Positions 1 through 60,880 of a stretch of 64,000 bases of DNA are shown one piece after another. This DNA is from Cristatella mucedo (Eukaryota; Bryozoa; Phylactolaemata; Cristatellidae): the NCBI GenBank assembly GCA_009760855.2, contig WPIO01000048.1:331001-395000 (forward strand), in the 5' to 3' direction. The translations under genes were made by a program, and so were the position numbers. Numbering within the stretch: position 1 is the first letter of the stretch; each line of letters opens with the position of its first letter. The notes below the pieces were generated by a model. It did not search any database. It was not told the DNA's origin and worked only from the letters and a program-made list of their open reading frames with translations.

Positions 1-135
1 GTTATTTTCGTTGTTCATCGAGCATGATACCACTAACCATTCGATCGTGCTTTCTTTGCAGCAAACGTAAAGTGCCTAGAAACAGCTTGAGTTCTCTGAG
101 AGCGCTATATCAAAAGCATTATTATTATTATTAAT
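1..135 (+). mobile_element. LINE family A tail, cut by window edge
   Basis: The 3' untranslated end of family A (AAGTGCCTAGAAACAGCTTG, GAGTTCTCTGAGAGCGCT) with an (ATT)n tail at 120-134. Confidence 0.8.
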
Positions 136-2091
136 CCACATCATTTTACTGAGAACTTAATAAGCATGTGTAATAAGATGAAGTATCAACATGGGTAACG
201 AACATCTGAACTACTCCAGCGTTCGAAAAACTGCTCGTAAACGCTTGACACTATGCCTCTCCAGATCCCTTGAAGTTTGAAAAGTGAGTAACTTAACTAA
301 TACGACCCATTCCCTTCTTGTGTGCGATAGGGTTGTGGCTTGGAGATTTGCTCGGCTGCATCCAAAGAGAAATTGCTTGAATCCAAACTCTCCGGAAGTA
401 TAACAAAAAACGAACCTTCTCGGCCGTTAGTAGAGCAGAGAAGTGAACTTTCTGTTCATGAAGCGACATTGTACAAAGTAGGGCAAAATTGTGTAGTAGT
501 TATAAATAGTAATCTTGCATTGTGATGCAAGTAATTCTATGGTACATGCACAATCCATCCCTGGCAAAGCAGCACTATACCAACCAAACTCATGACACAT
601 TTCCTTCAAATTTTGCGTTTTTCCAAATTAACATAAGTAAACTTCATTTCCCCGATGGCAGATCCACTACCTGAGCTGACAGTTTCCAAAAATCAAACAT
701 TTGCTCCTGCCAATCCTGACATTTTGCTACAACTAGCAAATAACTAGAGGAATCTGACTCTAGCCCCTTACAGAGCAGCATTTTTGAGCTTTTCGGTCGG
801 CAAAGGTTGCTTTCCTGTTAGCAAACTGAAGATTTACCGCTCCTAGATCGCGCTATCCATACTCCCGGTCCAACATTCCGAGGTTATCTTACCACAAACC
901 TAACTCACGATTCCATTGCAATGGTGCAATATAGTCTGAGTCTCATTTAGAGTAACGAACACATTTCCCCTATTTGACGAAGCCAATGCAGCGTTGCAGC
1001 ATGCAGATCACGTGCCGTGACTACATGCCGAAGCAATAATAGCATATCGGTTGGCTAGTAATATTGTGGATGCCGATTCCTCATTCCGACCACAGGAAAT
1101 GCATGCGAGATTTAGGAGTTGAAGGTAAAAATATGCAGCAAAAAGATGCCCATTCAATTATGGGTCAACCTTACATTAAATAGTATTGAGAATTAGCTTT
1201 CCTAGGATGCGATTTTGTGGGGGTGGATTTAAAAAGTTTAATGTCAACTTTCAATTAATCCTATTCTGTAAATAGATTCAATCATATCTTTTCACTCGAA
1301 AGTGTATATGCACTCTCAGTTCTAACGGTAGTGCCTCTTTAGAATGTATGTTTCTGGTGACTTGTGAAAAAAATTTGAGGTAACACGACTACTTTAATAT
1401 ACAACTACTTCTAGTGGAACTAACTCTGCCGCTAAAAAAATCAAAGTAAATAGGCCTGAGTGACGTCTTTTACATAAAAAACTTGATGAAGAAGGCCTTT
1501 AAGCCCTTTTGATCTAAAATCCTACTTTAGAAACCAGCGAAGAAATCAGAAATCTTCTTTGTTGTGGTCGTCATATCGATGGGAATTAGGCTGTAGGGGC
1601 TGAGAGACGCTTGGTCCTCTGCAGTGGCTTGGTTTGAGGGTGGTGCTACTAACAATTACCGAAGCAGTACTTTGAAATTCAGAACCAGTTTGCATGCTTT
1701 GAACATGGCAATGTTTGGGGGGCTTTACAGGTCAGTATGCACATACAGTTCATTGAAATATACATATATACATCCACAGTTTACATATTTACGATGGTTC
1801 GACTTAAGAAAATTCGGAAATACGAAATCAGCCACGGTTATGCAAAAATAAATCAAAAGTCAAAATGTATCAGATAAACTTCAAAAATACTCCACATTAC
1901 GGTATGCAAATGTAGTTTAATTTACTTGTTCCTATTGATTTCCAATCTATAACGTATTAAAAAAAATTCAATTTCTTTAGTTCTGTGTCTTCTTCGGAAT
2001 GAATCTTTATAGAACCTATCATATATGATTCTCGACTTCAACTTATGACAGGTTTTCCAGTCCCTATCTAATTTCGCAAGTTGAAGCTGAC

Positions 2092-2093
<2 letters not shown>
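136..2093. other. No feature recognised
   Basis: AT-rich non-coding DNA, presumably intron of ZZEF1 if the gene continues left. Short open frames of 60-75 codons show no known motif. Confidence 0.5.

Positions 2094-2156
<63 letters not shown>
2094..2156. repeat. (TA)n microsatellite
   Basis: About 31 TA units with one interruption near 2144. Confidence 0.98.
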
Positions 2157-2329
2157 CGCATAAATTAGGTAAACTGTGCCTCTAACACTCGAGGACCAGA
2201 CATAATCGTCAGTGCTACTCTACCACATCTTTGAAGTAAATTCACAGCAATTTGTGCCAACCAAGCGTTCTCATTTGCAAAAATCAAAATGAATCTGAAG
2301 ATGGGTAGCATTCCCTCTCTCATCTCTTT

Positions 2330-2331
<2 letters not shown>

Positions 2332-2410
<79 letters not shown>

Positions 2411-2517
2411 CTCTCCCCTCTCTCTCTCCCTCTCCCTCTCCCTCTCCCTCTCCCTCTCCCTCTCCCTCTCCTCTCCCTCTCTCCTCTCTCCCTCTCCTCT
2501 CTCCCTCTCTCTCTCTC

Positions 2518-2609
<92 letters not shown>

Positions 2610-2624
2610 TCTCTCTCTTTACTA
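2332..2624. repeat. (CT)n microsatellite, interrupted
   Basis: About 290 bases of CT with CCT interruptions in the middle third (2405-2530). Open frames across it are artefacts. Confidence 0.98.
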
Positions 2625-3127
2625 CACATTCCACGTGTGAGAGTCGACTCTGCAAGCCTTGTTTGTCACGTTGAGGTCCCCAGTGGAAAGGTCCAAAGTC
2701 ATTAGCACTATTCCAACAGGTGGCAGAACACTCCATGCATACGGACTCGAGAAGTAATGCATTCAAATTCACTAGCACAGCAGTGATCATCTATGGGCTC
2801 AGCTTGCTCAAGTGTCAACCAGAGGCAAGCAGCAGTGAACATACACAGTCAAAGATGAGCATACTCCTGCTGGCATAGCCAGCCATATATAGATGGTGTA
2901 GGCAAAGTGTTAGATAATTTCACTAACACTTTATGCTAGTTCTACCAAGAAAATAAACTAGTTTGCATCCTGCAGGCGCCGCCACTGCGCCACCTTCCGG
3001 AAGTGAACCGTTGGCCTCTTTAGCTAAGTGTTTTTAGGTCACAGCCACTCAAATTTTGGTGAGACACTCGATCTAGGCTACTTGCGTGCACACAAAAAAC
3101 TATTTACCACAAGACAAAATGACAAAC

Positions 3128-51728
<48,601 letters not shown>

Positions 51729-51879
51729 CGCATCTGGGCCGGCACCAGCACCAGCTACAGGAAGTGCTGGTCGGGCGGTCCCCCACTGGAGTGAAGTGAA
51801 GCTATCGCGTCTCATCGAGCAGAGAGCTACCTACCTGCACGCGAAGGGTCGAATTTCCGTCCGTCTCCGGGGCTTCACG

Positions 51880-52765
51880 TATCTCCGTCTGGAACTCCAC
51901 AAAGTCTTGAAAACTATGTGCGTGTTACGCAGGAGAGTTTTGCATAGCGCACTCACAGCGTAAGCGGCTTTCGGTACGCGTTCGGTAGCCAACAGACTTC
52001 ATTTCACGAAAAGAAGAGCAAATGAGAAGCATAGCAGAGTCAGGAGAGCAGTTGAGGTAGTGTGTAGCATGGAAGTAGCAGCTCGGTACCGCTGTAAAGG
52101 ATGAGCCATAGTCGGCAGCAGGAGAGTAGTTGTCGTTGCGTAAGAATCGTGGAAGCGAGTTCCACAGTCTACGACCTGCAGAGCTAAAGCTTCTGTAGCC
52201 AACGGTTTTAAAGCGGAGGACTGGGACCGCTAATTTATTGTCCACACAGGACCTGAGGGCGCGAACAGGCCGAAACTGGTGCAGCAGTTCAGCTAGGTAC
52301 GAAGGAGCCAAGCCGTGGCCTTGGTCTAGAGGGTCAGCGTAAGAACCGTGCTCTGAATCCGTTGGTCAACCGGCATCCATCTTAGCTCTTTTAGCTAAGG
52401 AGACACGTGCTCAAACTTCTGGGACTTGAAGACTAGCCTTGCAGCCATATTCATCGTCAGCTGCCGTGGCCTAATTGCTTTCTTTGGTAGCCCAGCCAAA
52501 ATGGATATACAATAATCGAGCCGAGATAGAACTAAGGAGTTGGTTAAATTTTTTACAAGCCACTGTCGGAGAGAGCTCCTGATCTTAGATAGGGATCGGA
52601 CGTGATGGCTAGCTGTAGTTGTAGCTGTAGTTGTAGTTGTAGCTGTAGCGAGTCTTCTGAATGAAGGTTTTAAAATTGAGGCAGCTGTCGAAAATGACAC
52701 TTAAATTTCGAGGACGTAGTGATGGTCGCACAGCAGCATCACCTATTAGAAGACCAAAGCCTTTT
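51880..52765 (-). mobile_element. LINE family B copy
   Basis: The minus strand encodes SLVLSRLDYCISILAGLPKK and AARLVFKSQKFEHVSP, then MAPSYLAELLHQFRPVRALR and FKTVGYRSFSSAGRRLWNSL, and ends in the usual GTAACACG...GACGG region near 51880. It lies just upstream of ZZEF1 exon 1, on the same strand. Confidence 0.88.
52610..52650. repeat. TAGTTG/TAGCTG short tandem repeat
   Basis: Six-base units TGTAGT and TGTAGC inside a LINE family B copy; it encodes the Thr-rich run seen in that copy. Confidence 0.9.
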
Positions 52766-52904
52766 AATCGGCGCTGCGGGCCATTGCACTACCGACGCAG
52801 GTGACTGCTGCCAGCGTGCAGGCGTCGTGGGACGAGGACACCGCAGGCGGCACGCTGGCATTTAAAAGCTGCGCGCGAGCAACCTGCAAGCGGGAAAGTA
52901 AAAG

Positions 52905-53100
52905 AAACAAAAACCCATCTAAATATCGCAGCATTTTGTGGGTCCGTGTGATTCGTTGTGATGAGCTTATGCGGCTGACACTGTACATGCTGCCACTAGC
53001 CATACTTGCATGCTGACCCTGTGCAGGTCATCTTTAACCATCTCATTCGTGTTGTTTATCAAGCATGACACCACTAACCATTCGATCTTATTTTCTTCGA
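52905..53100 (+). mobile_element. LINE family A 3' fragment
   Basis: Matches the post-coding region (GCAGCATTTTGTGGGTCCGT, ACACTGTACATGCTGCCACT, TCAAGCATGACACCACTAAC). It runs directly into a family B copy. Confidence 0.65.
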
Positions 53101-53104
53101 GCTT

Positions 53105-53570
53105 CGTTCACTACAACCATGTCAGCAACTTATTGCCAGGCTGAATTGGTTAACTGCTGCACCAGTTTCAGCCTACTCGTGCCCTCAGGTCTTGTACGGA
53201 CAACGAATTAGCTTTTCCATTCCTCTGCTTAAAGACCGTTGGCGACAGAAGCTTCTGCTCTGCAGGTCCTGGACTGAGGAATTCACTTTCGTGATTCTTA
53301 CGCAACGACATCTACTCTCTTGCTGCCGACTCTAGCACTTCCTTTCAAGCCGTCCTAAACTTCGAGTTCCATGCTACTCACTACCTCAACTGCTGTCCTG
53401 ACTCAGCTATGCTTCTCATTTGCTCTTCTTTTCGTGAAATGAAGTCTGTTGGCTACAGAATGCGTACCGAAAGCCGCTTAGGCTGTGAGTGCGCTATACA
53501 AAACTCTCCTGCGTAACACCCACATAGTTTCTGTGACTTTGTGGAGTTACAGATGGAGAAGCGTTACATT
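53105..53570 (+). mobile_element. LINE family B 3' part
   Basis: Contains CGTTGGCGACAGAAGCTTCT and the C-terminal region, then CCGCTTAGGCTGTGAGTGCG and the ACATTACG tail. Several frameshifts. Confidence 0.8.
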
Positions 53571-53579
53571 ACGTTAAGC

Positions 53580-54060
53580 ACCTTCCGTCATGCACTCAGC
53601 CCACGCCGGGTGCACGAACGACGCCTTACCGCCGTTGCGGGGCGACGGCATAGCGGAGCCGCGAGAACCGGACACGTGCCTACCGCTTCGCACCTCGAGC
53701 CGACGCTCGGCCGGACAGTAAGAGGGTCACGTGCCGCCGCTTTTACTCGCACACTTCGCGGCTCGACTTTAGGCTGCGGTTCGCGGCCGATTCGAGCCGA
53801 CGCTTGGCCGAGAGCCGCGGCGAGCTGTGCAAAAGGAGCGGCGGAGTGACGCATGCATCCGCCACCTCCGGGCACGGCGCATGCGCGACGGCAGTCGCTG
53901 GGCGAGCGGCTGGGACGCTGTCTTAGAGCTACAAGTCTTAGAGCCAGACGCTCTGCTGGCTCAAAGTCTTAGAGTCAGACGTCGGCGGCTGGCGCCGCAG
54001 TCGTCGAGCTAAACGTCACCGCTCTGCTGGCTCAAAGCACACAAGCAGCGTTCGCCTGTG
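53580..54060. other. CpG-rich patch without a recognised gene
   Basis: High CG content with overlapping open frames on both strands (102 and 95 codons), mostly Arg and Ala, typical of GC-rich noise. A repeated phrase (TCTTAGAGCCAGACG / TCTTAGAGTCAGACG) occurs near 53935-53985. Confidence 0.4.
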
Positions 54061-54733
54061 CTGCTGCGTCTGCTTTTGCAATTAGCCAACATATTAGATT
54101 ATATTACAGTTACAATACATTAGAGCCAATAGATTAGAGTTCCAATCTGTATTTAGAGCTGGCCATCGGTCTGAAAATGCTCTGCAATAACCTCTGAATA
54201 ATTCTGACCAGGACCTCTCTGGACAGGACCTGGCAGCTGTAGATCTTGCAACCGCAGCGGTTGAGTAAATTGACCGCCCGATCATTGTAGAGTGTCGCTC
54301 GGCACGATGTCAATCATCACAGACAAAGTGCTACACTGAGCTGGTCCAGCATCAGTGAGACCTTTTGGATGCACATATCCTTTGGCCATCCGGAGAGCCC
54401 TTAAAATATGAGGTTCTTCCGGATTTGATCACCTCTTTTACACAATCCGAAATCTGTCTCTGGTAGCTTTGTGCGTCAAAAACAATCATTGCTTCAATTC
54501 TATGCCAATTATACTCAACATCATTCCCACTTGAATCGCTAAAGCTTAATACGAAAAGACCGAGTGCTATGCACGAGCCTGGCGTGTCGCTCAAATGAGA
54601 AGACATCACCTTCAAGATTGATTAGTCTGGCGTCACTTCAGTGATTTTTGCCGCGATCGGGCAGTACTCTTCTGAAACAGCTTGACCTCGGATGAACACG
54701 TTGCCTCCAATGCCAAGTCAGCCTAAACAATAA

Positions 54734-54785
54734 ACTAGCCGATTTAACAGCCTCATTTGTATAGCGGCAGAAGAGCCTAAACGAG
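54734..54785 (-). mobile_element. SINE-A 3' fragment
   Basis: GCCGATTTAACAGCCTCATT, then GTATAGCGGCAGAAGAGCC, the SINE-A end only. Confidence 0.6.
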
Positions 54786-55660
54786 TATCACCCGTTGAAT
54801 CAGCTCAAAATCTATTCATCATATTCCAAAGCGACCTCTCGTTAGATGACCATATCAGCTCCACAGTCAAATCTGCCTATTTTCAGCTTCATAACATTGC
54901 TTAAATTCGGGCTTGTTTAGATCAGGATACCACATCCAAGTTGGTCCATGCATTCGTGACATCCCGTCTCGACTTCTGCAGCTCACTGCTTACTGGCCTA
55001 CCAGCATGTGCAATCAGACGATTGCCGCTGGTGCAAAACTCTGCAGCTAGGCTTGCCTGTCGTGAGCTTCGCAGCTGCCACATCACACCACTTCTCGCCG
55101 ACTTGCACTGGCTACCAGTCTACCAACGAATTGACTTCAAGGTTGCGTCGCTCACTTTTAGGTCACTTCATTCTTTGGCTCCACCCTACCTCTCAGATCT
55201 ACTCCCCCATCAGGCCAAGCATCGTACCACCCGCTTTTCGGAATCCAACAGTCTACAAATACCTTGTACAAACCTCAAATTCTTTGGAGACCGTGCATTT
55301 AGCTCGTATGCTCCCAAAGCCTGCAACTCCCTCCCGACCTGCGTCAGAACATCCCCTGACCTGACCACATTTAAAAAGAACTTAAAAACACACCTATTTA
55401 TGATAGCATTAGTGGGTCCCTGTGATTCGTCCTTGATGTGCTTATGCGCGCTGACACTGTGCATGCTGCTACTAACCACATTTGCATGCTGACCCTGTGC
55501 ATGTCACCCCTAACCATGTTACTCGTTTTGTTTGTTTATCAAGCATGATACTACTCACAATTCAATTGCATTTCTTTTTGCAGCAAATGTAAAGCGCCTA
55601 GAGAGAGATTGAGTTCTCTGAGGGCACTTTATTAATTGCATCATTATTATTATTTTTATT
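54775..55660 (+). mobile_element. LINE family A copy, 3' part with long intact frame
   Basis: A 183-codon frame from [20 protein letters not shown] through [40 protein letters not shown] and FKKNLKTHLFMIAL. It ends with the 3' region and ATT-rich tail. A SINE-A fragment lies at its 5' edge (54734-54785). Confidence 0.92.
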
Positions 55661-56330
55661 ATTATCACCACTGCTTGCAGTTCGAAATATTAAATCACCT
55701 ACGGCAGGTTTCGAAACCTCGTGAAGAGCAAGCGCATTATTTCCTGGACTATCTCGGCACAGTTAAGCCTACATCCAGCTGAGGAGCCTTGCCATTACGA
55801 GGACCTCAGCAGGCGAGGATTTGGCAGCCAAGTTGCTTCGCGGGTAGGTGACATTACTTCGCTTCGACGCTAATGCCTTTCAGCCATTCAAAACTCCTGA
55901 AATTATGCTACTTCGATCGATTGCAACCAGTGCAATTCTCATAAGCTCATCTGGTCTGCCATCTTCATGGGTGGCTGCCACGTGGAACCACTTCCGTTTT
56001 CGAGCTCTCCATCGCCGATTTCTCCATCGACCAATGAACGACTCGACTGTACGAGCCTCCCTCCGGCTCGCTGCGATTCGCTCGCATCAACCCACCCATC
56101 CGACCCCGCACTCTCCCGCCCCCACCAGTGCTTGCTCCTCCATTGCTCCTTATCTGCCTCCTTCCTGCACTTCCTTCCCCATCGCTCTCTTGCACAGCTT
56201 TCAATTGTCTAGTCATCCGTCGCACTTAATTAAGAAGTATGTCGACGGTTGGATCTTCAGTTCAAGTGCACCGAAACTCTAGAACTCTCGCTCCTGGGGC
56301 CTCGACACTTCCGTTTCATTCATTTACGTA

Positions 56331-56912
56331 ATGACGCATCAACTTTGCTCGCTCACCTTACTCTGCATACTAGTGAACGCACTATTTTATACGTGTGTAC
56401 TTTTTTGCTCACTCGATCAAGATGCAGCTGCATGCTGCTATCCGGAGGCAAACTACTCGGTCGCTTTTGATTTCGTTCGTCTTGTTGACTTTTGCACGCT
56501 CGTTTTAGATCGGTTTGTTTCAACGCCATTAGCCCTTCTTTCTGGTTCTGGATTCTTTTGGAGTGATTTCAATGCGCTTGAATATAGAGATTTGGCTCTG
56601 CTTTTAGGGTGGTATGCACACCACGACATATTATTATTCTTTTTTTATGATTTGTACACGAAGCATCCCTGTAAAGGCGAATCTGAAACAAAAAGGTTGA
56701 CCAATTTTAAATCAGAGTTCTCTATCCGCGACCCAAAGAGCACGCGCTATAGGCTTTTCTCATTTAGTCCTCCATATGGCCGTCACCCGGTGCTTGAATC
56801 GGGGATTCGTTTCTGCGGATCGACAACATGCAGTTTAATAATTCAAGAGGCTTTATGTCGACCGAGTCAAATATTCGTTAAGGCCACAGTTCCGCTCCAT
56901 CATAGCTATTAG
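56331..56912 (+). CDS. Unidentified 193-codon ORF
   Basis: The longest Met-started frame outside repeats. It has a hydrophobic first 40 residues (LCSLTLLCILVNALFYTCVL), further hydrophobic stretches, and a charged C-terminal third with no recognised motif. No intron signals fix it, no neighbour supports it, and it lies between retroelement remnants, so it may be chance or a decayed element. Confidence 0.25.
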   Translation: MTHQLCSLTLLCILVNALFYTCVLFCSLDQDAAACCYPEANYSVAFDFVRLVDFCTLVLDRFVSTPLALLSGSGFFWSDFNALEYRDLALLLGWYAHHDILLFFFYDLYTKHPCKGESETKRLTNFKSEFSIRDPKSTRYRLFSFSPPYGRHPVLESGIRFCGSTTCSLIIQEALCRPSQIFVKATVPLHHSY

Positions 56913-57159
56913 CCAGAGAATAATCAGCCTGTTCCCTTCTCCTGGTTCTCTCTGGATAACATCAGGTAAGTGGTCACTTTCCGTCCCTTAAATGCGTTTG
57001 GTGCATGATGAGTTTGCTCTGCCAGGTCCTAGCACGTGACGCTCATTCCTTTTATTTTTGAGCGACGAGGCTCCGTTCGCCTCATGCAGCCATTATCGTT
57101 AGCTCTTTCTTCATGCTTATCACAGTTACTTGGTTTTTGTATATCCAAGACAGCTTGGC

Positions 57160-57330
57160 TAGTGCATCGTGCGCGTTCGCTTCTCATCGATGCTCAATTT
57201 CGATGCGAATGCATCCAAAGCTTTTGATAAGGCTTCGTACTTGATGTTGCAAAGGCTGAGTGTGCTAGCATACAAGGGCTCTCTTCAGCATAACAACCGC
57301 CAAGCATTAGCGTTAGGGCGGGTTACGTTA
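57160..57330 (+). mobile_element. Possible RT fragment
   Basis: NFDANASKAFDKASYLML resembles the RT palm motif A of LINEs (D...KAFDK). It is short and isolated, so this is a suggestion only. Confidence 0.35.
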
Positions 57331-57820
57331 CGTCGCAAAGCTGTGCGTTACGATCTCGCGAAAGCTTTTCCGGTAACCCGCCTACTGCTGCCGTGACTTC
57401 GGAGGTCAAACCAAAAACGAGGCTTGAGCCGGTCGCGTGCCATCGGACCGATACATCCCCCCCCCCGCGGCAACTGCCGGACGCCAGCAAGAATCGTGGG
57501 TAGGTACGTGGCCGTACGATATGGCCTCTACTTCTGTGACTTGAAAAGTGTGATCTCCGACGAGCTGCCACTGGCGATGCACAGAGATCATGGTCTCGAG
57601 CTTCGAATGTGTCGCCGCAGCTGCATGTTACGAGTCCTAGCTTCGATTTACGTACCGGCGCTCCGAGCTTCGACTGAGCCGGTCGGGCGTGGCTGGCTAA
57701 AGCTGGTCTGCTGCATGCCGCCGGACGGCCGAGTCGTCGATAGGCTGTCAGGTTTTCCTGACCTTCGAAGAGCGGCCATAGAAGCTTTGGTAGTTCGAGC
57801 CACCAGTTTGGCATAGCATT
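57300..57820. other. CpG-rich patch with ORFs on both strands
   Basis: 130- and 163-codon frames overlap on opposite strands, with Arg/Ala/Ser-rich composition. No family recognised; likely GC-rich shadows, though a first exon cannot be excluded. Confidence 0.35.
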
Positions 57821-58595
57821 TAGTCACAGCGACTCAAAGTGCCCGTAGCTCGCTGGCTGATTGTCAGCAGATTCATCTCTTTCCACCTACTGCTGTCTCG
57901 TCCAGTTTTCTTAGGTGTCGCATGTAGCGATCCAAATTGTCTTGACACTGGATGCTGCGTTGCTTTGCTGCTGCGAATGCCTCCCTCGAGATTGATCGTG
58001 CCATTTGTACGTAACTCAGGGTTTCCTCGAGCTCAGTGAGAATCTCGGGTTCTTAGAGAACTTCTGTGCATTAGGAAAGTGCCCTACACCTGGAAGTTGG
58101 TCATTGTTAATGCGGTACCCTCTGTGTACGGGTGATTAAACCGCATAGGAATCTCGACCAAGCAGTTTTAGTAGTTTATTGTTAACGATAGCTGTTGACC
58201 GAAACATATATTCAACCCGAATCAAAGTTTGAGATTGTTGGTTTAGGGACCCCCACTCTATGGTGGAGCATGTCGTGACCATACTGCTCACGTGCTCAAA
58301 CCTGTAGCACTCACAGCGGTTATAGACACCTTTGCAGGACAATTAGCCGAGTGCTGGCACTGGTCCAACAAAGACACGGGCCAGTGCTGCGTGGGTGCTG
58401 CTTCGAAGTAGGTTCAGGTGCCTCTGCAGCGTCCCGCCGTGCATGCATGTGCTCTCACTTCAGCCTGCGGGCCACCTTCCTCAAGTCAGTGCAGTAGCTT
58501 TGCCATTGGCTCTTTTGAGCCGTCAACGTCCGGAATCGTGGACTAGCTAGCAGAAGCCTTCGAGGACAGCTTAAAGAATTAAAAATAAATCAATC

Positions 58596-58756
58596 CTAGT
58601 TGATTAAACAGTCTCTTTTCGTACAGCAACAGAAGAGCCTTTGCGCCTATCGCCAGTGGCGATAAAGGCTCGCCCACCGCAGGAATCGAACCCACGACCT
58701 CGGTCCCGAGGTCGTGAAAGCAATCGCCTTACCTAGTGCGCCACTACGGCTTGGTC
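58596..58756 (-). mobile_element. SINE-A (tRNA-derived)
   Basis: A minus-strand copy with a perfect B box (GGTTCGATTCC, complement at 58682-58692) and a well-preserved GACCTCGGGACCGAGGTC arm. Confidence 0.9.
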
Positions 58757-58836
58757 TGCCGTCGTGAGCTGAGGTGAAACAGAGAGCAGGCTCAGAGCTC
58801 AGATCGGCAGTCGCTCTCAGCAGTCGCCTTTGGGCG

Positions 58837-58902
58837 ATGGCTGGTTCTGTCCCACTCCCTTTTTTGGCATTGGAGTACGCCATTAAAGACATGGACTTAA
58901 AT
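58837..58902 (+). CDS. Possible small first exon (MAGSVPLPFL...)
   Basis: ATG in a fair context opens MAGSVPLPFLALEYAIKDMD then LN and meets a GTAAGA donor. It begins about 80 bases after a SINE-A copy. It could be an upstream exon of the right-edge gene, but it ends in phase 0 while the 61486 exon needs phase 2, so the link is unproven. Confidence 0.25.
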
Positions 58903-59059
58903 GTAAGATTTGGGTGCTCTCGGCTGGTGTCATGCCGCTACACTTCAGTGGGCATGCCCGGTCATGTCGGTGTAGAGCTTCGACTCGTTCATCCAGCCGC
59001 CGGCACTGCCAGCGTTGGTTTCGAGCACCTGCTGCAGGGATCAGCAAGTTCGCTGTAAT

Positions 59060-59955
59060 CTCCGCTTTGCCACCAGAGCAGCGCCTGAGCTCTGGAGCAT
59101 CTGCAACCTAACCCACCGGAAACATTTGGTTTCTGAAGTTTTGGATAGTTGCCGAGGACCCTTAGCATTGATCTTGTGCGCTTGTCACCATATCGTGAAC
59201 ATTGTGCCTGAAGTGCGCTTTTGGATCAGGACGATGATTTGTGCACCTTAAAAGCTGCATCGGCTGCTTCCTCGTCCAAAACGTGGCATTCAGGAAAATC
59301 CGACGCCAAGCATCGGGGAATTTAGGAGCAGACTCGTGACTAGAATTAAGATTAAGATTTAGCACATCACTAGTGCCGTGCTAAACTCGAGCAAATTTCA
59401 GGAAAGTGCTCACCCTCGATAACTCCAGGGATAATACTCACAGCTAGTGAACATGTGACTGAATGGTGAAGTGGGTTTGTTGGCAGCATTATTTATTGTA
59501 CTTAGTGCAGATGGGCTACAGCCGAAGCAAAGGCTAGCGGCAGTGATATTGCAACCAGAATGATGGAAAGGGTTGCTTGTTAAGCTATTACTTTGTACGA
59601 TGCAACGTCCATGCATTGCGTTTTCGTTCGACTTGATTATGCTGCTACTTTTGTGTGGGGTGATGTCTTCGTGGCTTGTTCTGCCTCAGTGCCGTCGAGA
59701 TTTTAGCTCGTTTAGCTGGTGATCTCTCCAGCCTCTGTCTGTCAACCAGCTTTACGTGGTAACGACTATGCCACGTTACTGAATCGACATGTCGTAAAAG
59801 AATCTTGGCTGGACTTCAGTGGTATGGCTCAAAGTAACTTATTATTGGCTACTCTCAAAATGTCTTCCAATGGGCATAAGCTTGGCTACGAGATTTGCTG
59901 CACGTCGCCTGTCACACGCAGCATACATTGTAACTTAATGTGAGTAACGTAAAGG
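59060..59955. other. No feature recognised
   Basis: Mixed composition; frames under 80 codons with no motif. Confidence 0.4.
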
Positions 59956-60110
59956 TCGGTTGATTCAACAGCCTCGTTTACATATCTGCAGGAAAAGATT
60001 TAGCTGCTATCCCTCCTGCGTGCAGCAGCCGGTATTAAAGAAGTGCCTGCTTCGAGACTCGAACCCACGACCTGACTCGTGAAGCACACGCACGTTATTT
60101 CTAGGTTAAG
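59956..60110 (-). mobile_element. SINE-A, diverged
   Basis: A diverged minus-strand copy (TTGATTCAACAGCCTCGTTT, ACTCGAACCCACGACCTGAC) with a shortened head. Confidence 0.75.
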
Positions 60111-60344
60111 TTGTTAGGGGTGTGGCGATGTCAAGTAGAAATCGTGTGCACTACCGTGCTTGGAGATTTGCTTATTTTCTGTTTTGCTCTGATGCAGCGG
60201 ACAAACCTGGGTGTATCGGTGAAGCATGTGCTACTTGCTAGCCGTGCTTCGAGGTAGCAGCTCTGCCAGCTTATTTGACTACCGCCGTTAGGTGCCCTGT
60301 GTTTACGGTGAAGGTTTTAGTTCAGGAGCTCGTACAGCACGCTC

Positions 60345-60512
60345 CGTGGTGGCCCACTAGGTAAGGCAGATGCTTTTCGTGACCTCGGTCCCGAGGTCGT
60401 GGGTTAGAATCCTACAGTGGGCGATCCTCTAAAGCCACTGCAAGCTGTGGCGATAGCCACAAAGGCTCTTCTAACGCTATACGAAAGAGGCTGTTAAATC
60501 AGCTAGTATTTT
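60345..60512 (+). mobile_element. SINE-A (tRNA-derived)
   Basis: The head has an A-box-like TGGCCCACTAGG and a B-box-like GGTTAGAATCC around an 8-bp palindrome-centred arm (GACCTCGGTCCCGAGGTC). The body contains two near-inverted pieces around GCCACTGCAAGCTGTGGC, and the end is GAGGCTGTTAAATCAGCTAG. At least five good copies occur in the window. Confidence 0.88.
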
Positions 60513-60679
60513 TTTAGCAGTTGCAGTAGTAATAGCAGAAGAAGCAGCAGCAGTATTAGTAATGAAAAATAGTGAGAGCTCCAAATCAAGCTTGCCTGAA
60601 GATAGCTTGCCGATGTAGTAGACTCTAGACCTAACCTCTGAACCTCATATATGTTGGATATGTAGCCTCTCATTTAAAG

Positions 60680-60870
60680 ATGGAACGTTTAAAAAAAATT
60701 ATTTCCAACTTTTTCCAACAATTGAATTTTGCACTAAGTTAGAAATAGGATCGAAGTTCTGACGACTTCCACGAAAAAGAAAATGATTATGCAAGCCATG
60801 TCTAACCCCGATGCAAACCAGAAGCAACATGTCTACAAATAACAGATATCCCGATTTCTGCATCATATGC
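60680..60870 (-). repeat. Foldback family, partial copy
   Basis: Reverse complement of 45625-45790 of copy 1 (AGAAATAGGATCGAAGTTCT, CCCGATTTCTGCATCATATG). A SINE-A follows at once. Confidence 0.7.
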
Positions 60871-60880
60871 AACTTATATT

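Noticed and set aside
2289-2790. 138- and 153-codon frames over the CT array
   Set aside because: Pure dinucleotide repeat coding for Ser-Leu or Arg-Glu in every frame; no gene-like sequence at either side.
58596-58756. tRNA gene
   Set aside because: The promoter boxes and arm resemble a tRNA, but the sequence is repeated many times with a non-tRNA body; it is a SINE.
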